A DNA stretch of 15,293 nucleotides from NCBI RefSeq assembly GCF_050433385.1, contig NZ_JBNPXI010000043.1:1-15293 (forward strand). The letters are read 5' to 3'. Under the pieces are notes generated by a model, which worked only from the letters and a program-made list of their open reading frames with translations, was not told the origin of the DNA and ran no database searches. This document shows positions 13,507-15,293 of this stretch, in pieces. The stretch comes from Brassicibacter mesophilus. GTDB lineage: Bacteria; Bacillota; Clostridia; Tissierellales; Proteiniboraceae. The number at the start of each line of letters is the position of its first letter. The stretch's first letter is position 1. The position numbers and the translations under genes are program-made.

Positions 13507-15024
13507 TTATGCCTCTGTTTCTAATCTTTTTAGAAGCTCATCTTTAGTGATAATATGTCCTGTATGTCCTCCAAGCTCCTCATATTTATCTCTTGTCATA
13601 GTATATTCAACCGGAGCAACTGTTGCTGGAGTTGGTACCCAAGTAGTTGCTTCTGGAACCATCTTACCTGCGTCAACCATGAAGTTGATTCCTCCTCCTG
13701 GAAGTACGAATGCTGGTGCTCCTGCTATTGTCATACGAATTTCTTCGTTATGAATTGCATCTGTTAATTTTCTAGGTAATGTTGTAACACCTGCTCTAGC
13801 ACTTCCACCAGTACCACCAGTGTATATAACAGAAACCTTAGATTCTTCACATGTATCTGAGATAAGCTTAACTGTGGCAAGAATTTCTTCAGTCATTGCT
13901 ATTTCTTTTACGCTACCATCAGCTTGAACTTCTAATAATGCTGCTTTTTGTCCAGTAGTTTCAGTTACTAAAACCTTAAATCCTGGCTTTGCAATATTCA
14001 TATCTACTGATGTTACTGCATCAACTGGGTTTATGATTTCTGTTCCACCCCAGCCATGTCCATGATTACCGAAATATCTTCCTCTAGTACTCTTAACTCC
14101 GTAAGGAACTACACCGCTATATGTCATTCCTACTTCAGCACCTGCAAAGTGCTCTGAAAGTAATCCTATTACATGGTAGTCAAGAATTATAGCTTCATCT
14201 ACAACTTTACATAGATATCTTGCAAACATTCCGATTGTAGCGCTACCACAACCTACTCTCATTAGCTTTTCTTTTGCACCATCGATGATAGGAGCTTCTC
14301 CTTGTTGAACTTCAACAGTACTTCCATTTTCAATCTTTAATGTTACTCTTCGTCCATTAGCTAAGTCTACTACTGTTCTAGCAACTACAAACCCATCATT
14401 TCCGTTACTTAGTAGGTTTGCTCCACCGATAGTAAGCATTTTTGAACCATACTCTTCAGTTGTTACCATACCTACAACTTTACCGTCTCTTTTTACCTTT
14501 GCACCTTCATCTCCAATGTGCATGTTTGTATCTATCTTCACTTTTACTCCACTGTAGCTTAGTGGTGCTTCTGTAACAACTGTTACAACATCTACACCAT
14601 TTACGCTGTCTTGAACAATAAATGGAGCTGGACGGCAGCATGGATAGCTTGTACCGCTACCTACAGCTGTTATAAGTGGCTTATATGGTAATGTAGCACT
14701 TTCTGGTACTTCAGTAACTGCGTCAACAACAAGCTTTCTGTTTCTTACTATTTCTCCACCTACATTAGTGTATCTCTTACAAGCTCCTGTGCTTCCAACT
14801 GGAATTGAACAGTTAACAGGACAGTGAGTACATTTTATAGTATTAGGTGCTTGTTCTTCTGTTCTTTCAATAGCTTTAAAAGGACATACTCTAGCGCATA
14901 TTCCACAAGATACACATTTATCATTAGTGTAAGCTTTTTTATCTTTTACTTCTATTGCATCTAAAGGACAGTTTTTTACACAAATAGAACAACCTTTACA
15001 CTTATCTAGAATTACTTTGATCAT
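13507..15024 (-). CDS. hnr: 6-Hydroxynicotinate reductase (ferredoxin-domain)
   Basis: This 505-residue protein would reduce 6-hydroxynicotinate to 1,4,5,6-tetrahydro-6-oxonicotinate with reduced ferredoxin, in the cytoplasm. The N-terminus is a bacterial 2[4Fe-4S] ferredoxin: C9xxC12xxC15xxxC19P and C37xxC40xxC43xxxC47P. A further set, C65xxC68xxxC72 and C82, followed by C129-C130, could hold another cluster. The long C-terminal part (about 110-505) has Gly-rich blocks such as VGCGSATIGMF (257-267), RYFGNHGHGWGGTEI (316-330), YTGGTGGSARAGVTT (401-415) and LPGGGINFM (441-449). I know these only from this family. The enamidase gene ends 23 nt upstream, so product and next enzyme are adjacent. 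ATG at 15024 has AAAGGGG at a rather long spacing. The substrate could be a related hydroxypyridine. Confidence 0.85.
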   Translation of the reverse strand: MIKVILDKCKGCSICVKNCPLDAIEVKDKKAYTNDKCVSCGICARVCPFKAIERTEEQAPNTIKCTHCPVNCSIPVGSTGACKRYTNVGGEIVRNRKLVVDAVTEVPESATLPYKPLITAVGSGTSYPCCRPAPFIVQDSVNGVDVVTVVTEAPLSYSGVKVKIDTNMHIGDEGAKVKRDGKVVGMVTTEEYGSKMLTIGGANLLSNGNDGFVVARTVVDLANGRRVTLKIENGSTVEVQQGEAPIIDGAKEKLMRVGCGSATIGMFARYLCKVVDEAIILDYHVIGLLSEHFAGAEVGMTYSGVVPYGVKSTRGRYFGNHGHGWGGTEIINPVDAVTSVDMNIAKPGFKVLVTETTGQKAALLEVQADGSVKEIAMTEEILATVKLISDTCEESKVSVIYTGGTGGSARAGVTTLPRKLTDAIHNEEIRMTIAGAPAFVLPGGGINFMVDAGKMVPEATTWVPTPATVAPVEYTMTRDKYEELGGHTGHIITKDELLKRLETEA

Positions 15025-15047
15025 TAGTAGCTTTTCCCCTTTCTAAA

Positions 15048-15293
15048 TTAACACACAACAGCTGGAGTAGCTGCAGGTGGTGTATTTTTACTCTTTGTAA
15101 ACATCACTTCTCCATCTATTACTACCACTGAGATTCCTGGTAGGTCTCCTGCTTCTAATGCTTTTAAGCTATCTTCTCCTATTGATCCCATTGGTGTGTC
15201 CATTATTACGAAGTCTGCTTCTCTTCCTTCTTCTATTATTCCTGTGTTTAATCCAAATACCTTTGCTGTGTTTCCTGTTGCAAAGCATAATGC
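15048..15293 (-). CDS. ena: Enamidase, C-terminal part (cut by window edge)
   Basis: The last 81 codons and TAA stop of a minus-strand gene that begins beyond the right edge. The fragment carries the amidohydrolase tail ATGNTAKVFGLNTGIIEEG, then READFVIMDTPMGSIGED and GDLPGISVVVIDGEV, closely resembling the C-terminus of E. barkeri enamidase as I remember it (ATGNSTAVYGLNTGVIAPG, EADLIIMDTPLGSVAED). The downstream reductase gene makes the product this enzyme hydrolyses, which supports the call. The metal-binding half is outside the window. It is a second enamidase, distinct from the one starting at 254. Confidence 0.85.
   Translation of the reverse strand, partial: ALCFATGNTAKVFGLNTGIIEEGREADFVIMDTPMGSIGEDSLKALEAGDLPGISVVVIDGEVMFTKSKNTPPAATPAVVC

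Overview
The window looks like chromosomal DNA of an AT-rich, anaerobic, low-GC Gram-positive bacterium of the class Clostridia. Evidence: strong AGGAGG-type ribosome sites, a sigma-A promoter with perfect -35/-10 boxes, AT-rich codons, and enzymes typical of clostridial heterocycle fermentation. All 13 recognised genes, including the two cut by the window edges, lie on the minus strand, so transcription runs from high to low coordinates. I cannot name the species.

Right part (15293 down to 11762): the tail of an operon for anaerobic nicotinate-type ring degradation. In transcription order it holds the C-terminal 81 residues of an enamidase, a ferredoxin-domain 6-hydroxynicotinate reductase, a UPF0280 (ApbE-fold) protein 2 nt downstream, a 256-bp foldback repeat element, and a DUF1185/AA_synth protein, then a terminator.

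Central part (11628 down to 532): a sigma-A promoter with a possible CcpA (cre) site starts what appears to be a nine-gene operon. It encodes a ROK-family regulator, a sugar-binding lipoprotein, two CUT1 permeases, a second, shorter copy of the foldback element, a GHL6/beta-galactosidase-trimerisation glycosidase (probably a GH151-like alpha-L-fucosidase), CutC, a ROK sugar kinase, a glycosylasparaginase and a leucyl aminopeptidase (M17), then a perfect hairpin terminator. My reading is uptake and intracellular dismantling of glyco-asparagine or small glycopeptides, probably core-fucosylated GlcNAc-Asn. The glycosidase would remove fucose, the glycosylasparaginase would split GlcNAc from aspartate, the kinase would phosphorylate GlcNAc, and the aminopeptidase would trim remaining residues. 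No transporter ATPase is present, so a shared MsmX-type ATPase is expected. No nagA, nagB or fucose genes are present.

Left part (254 down to 1): the first 84 codons of a second enamidase-like gene, running off the edge. Upstream are a good sigma-54 -24/-12 match and, about 160 bp further out, a 19-bp-arm inverted repeat that could be an activator site. The glycan operon is therefore framed by parts of two enamidase-containing transcription units.
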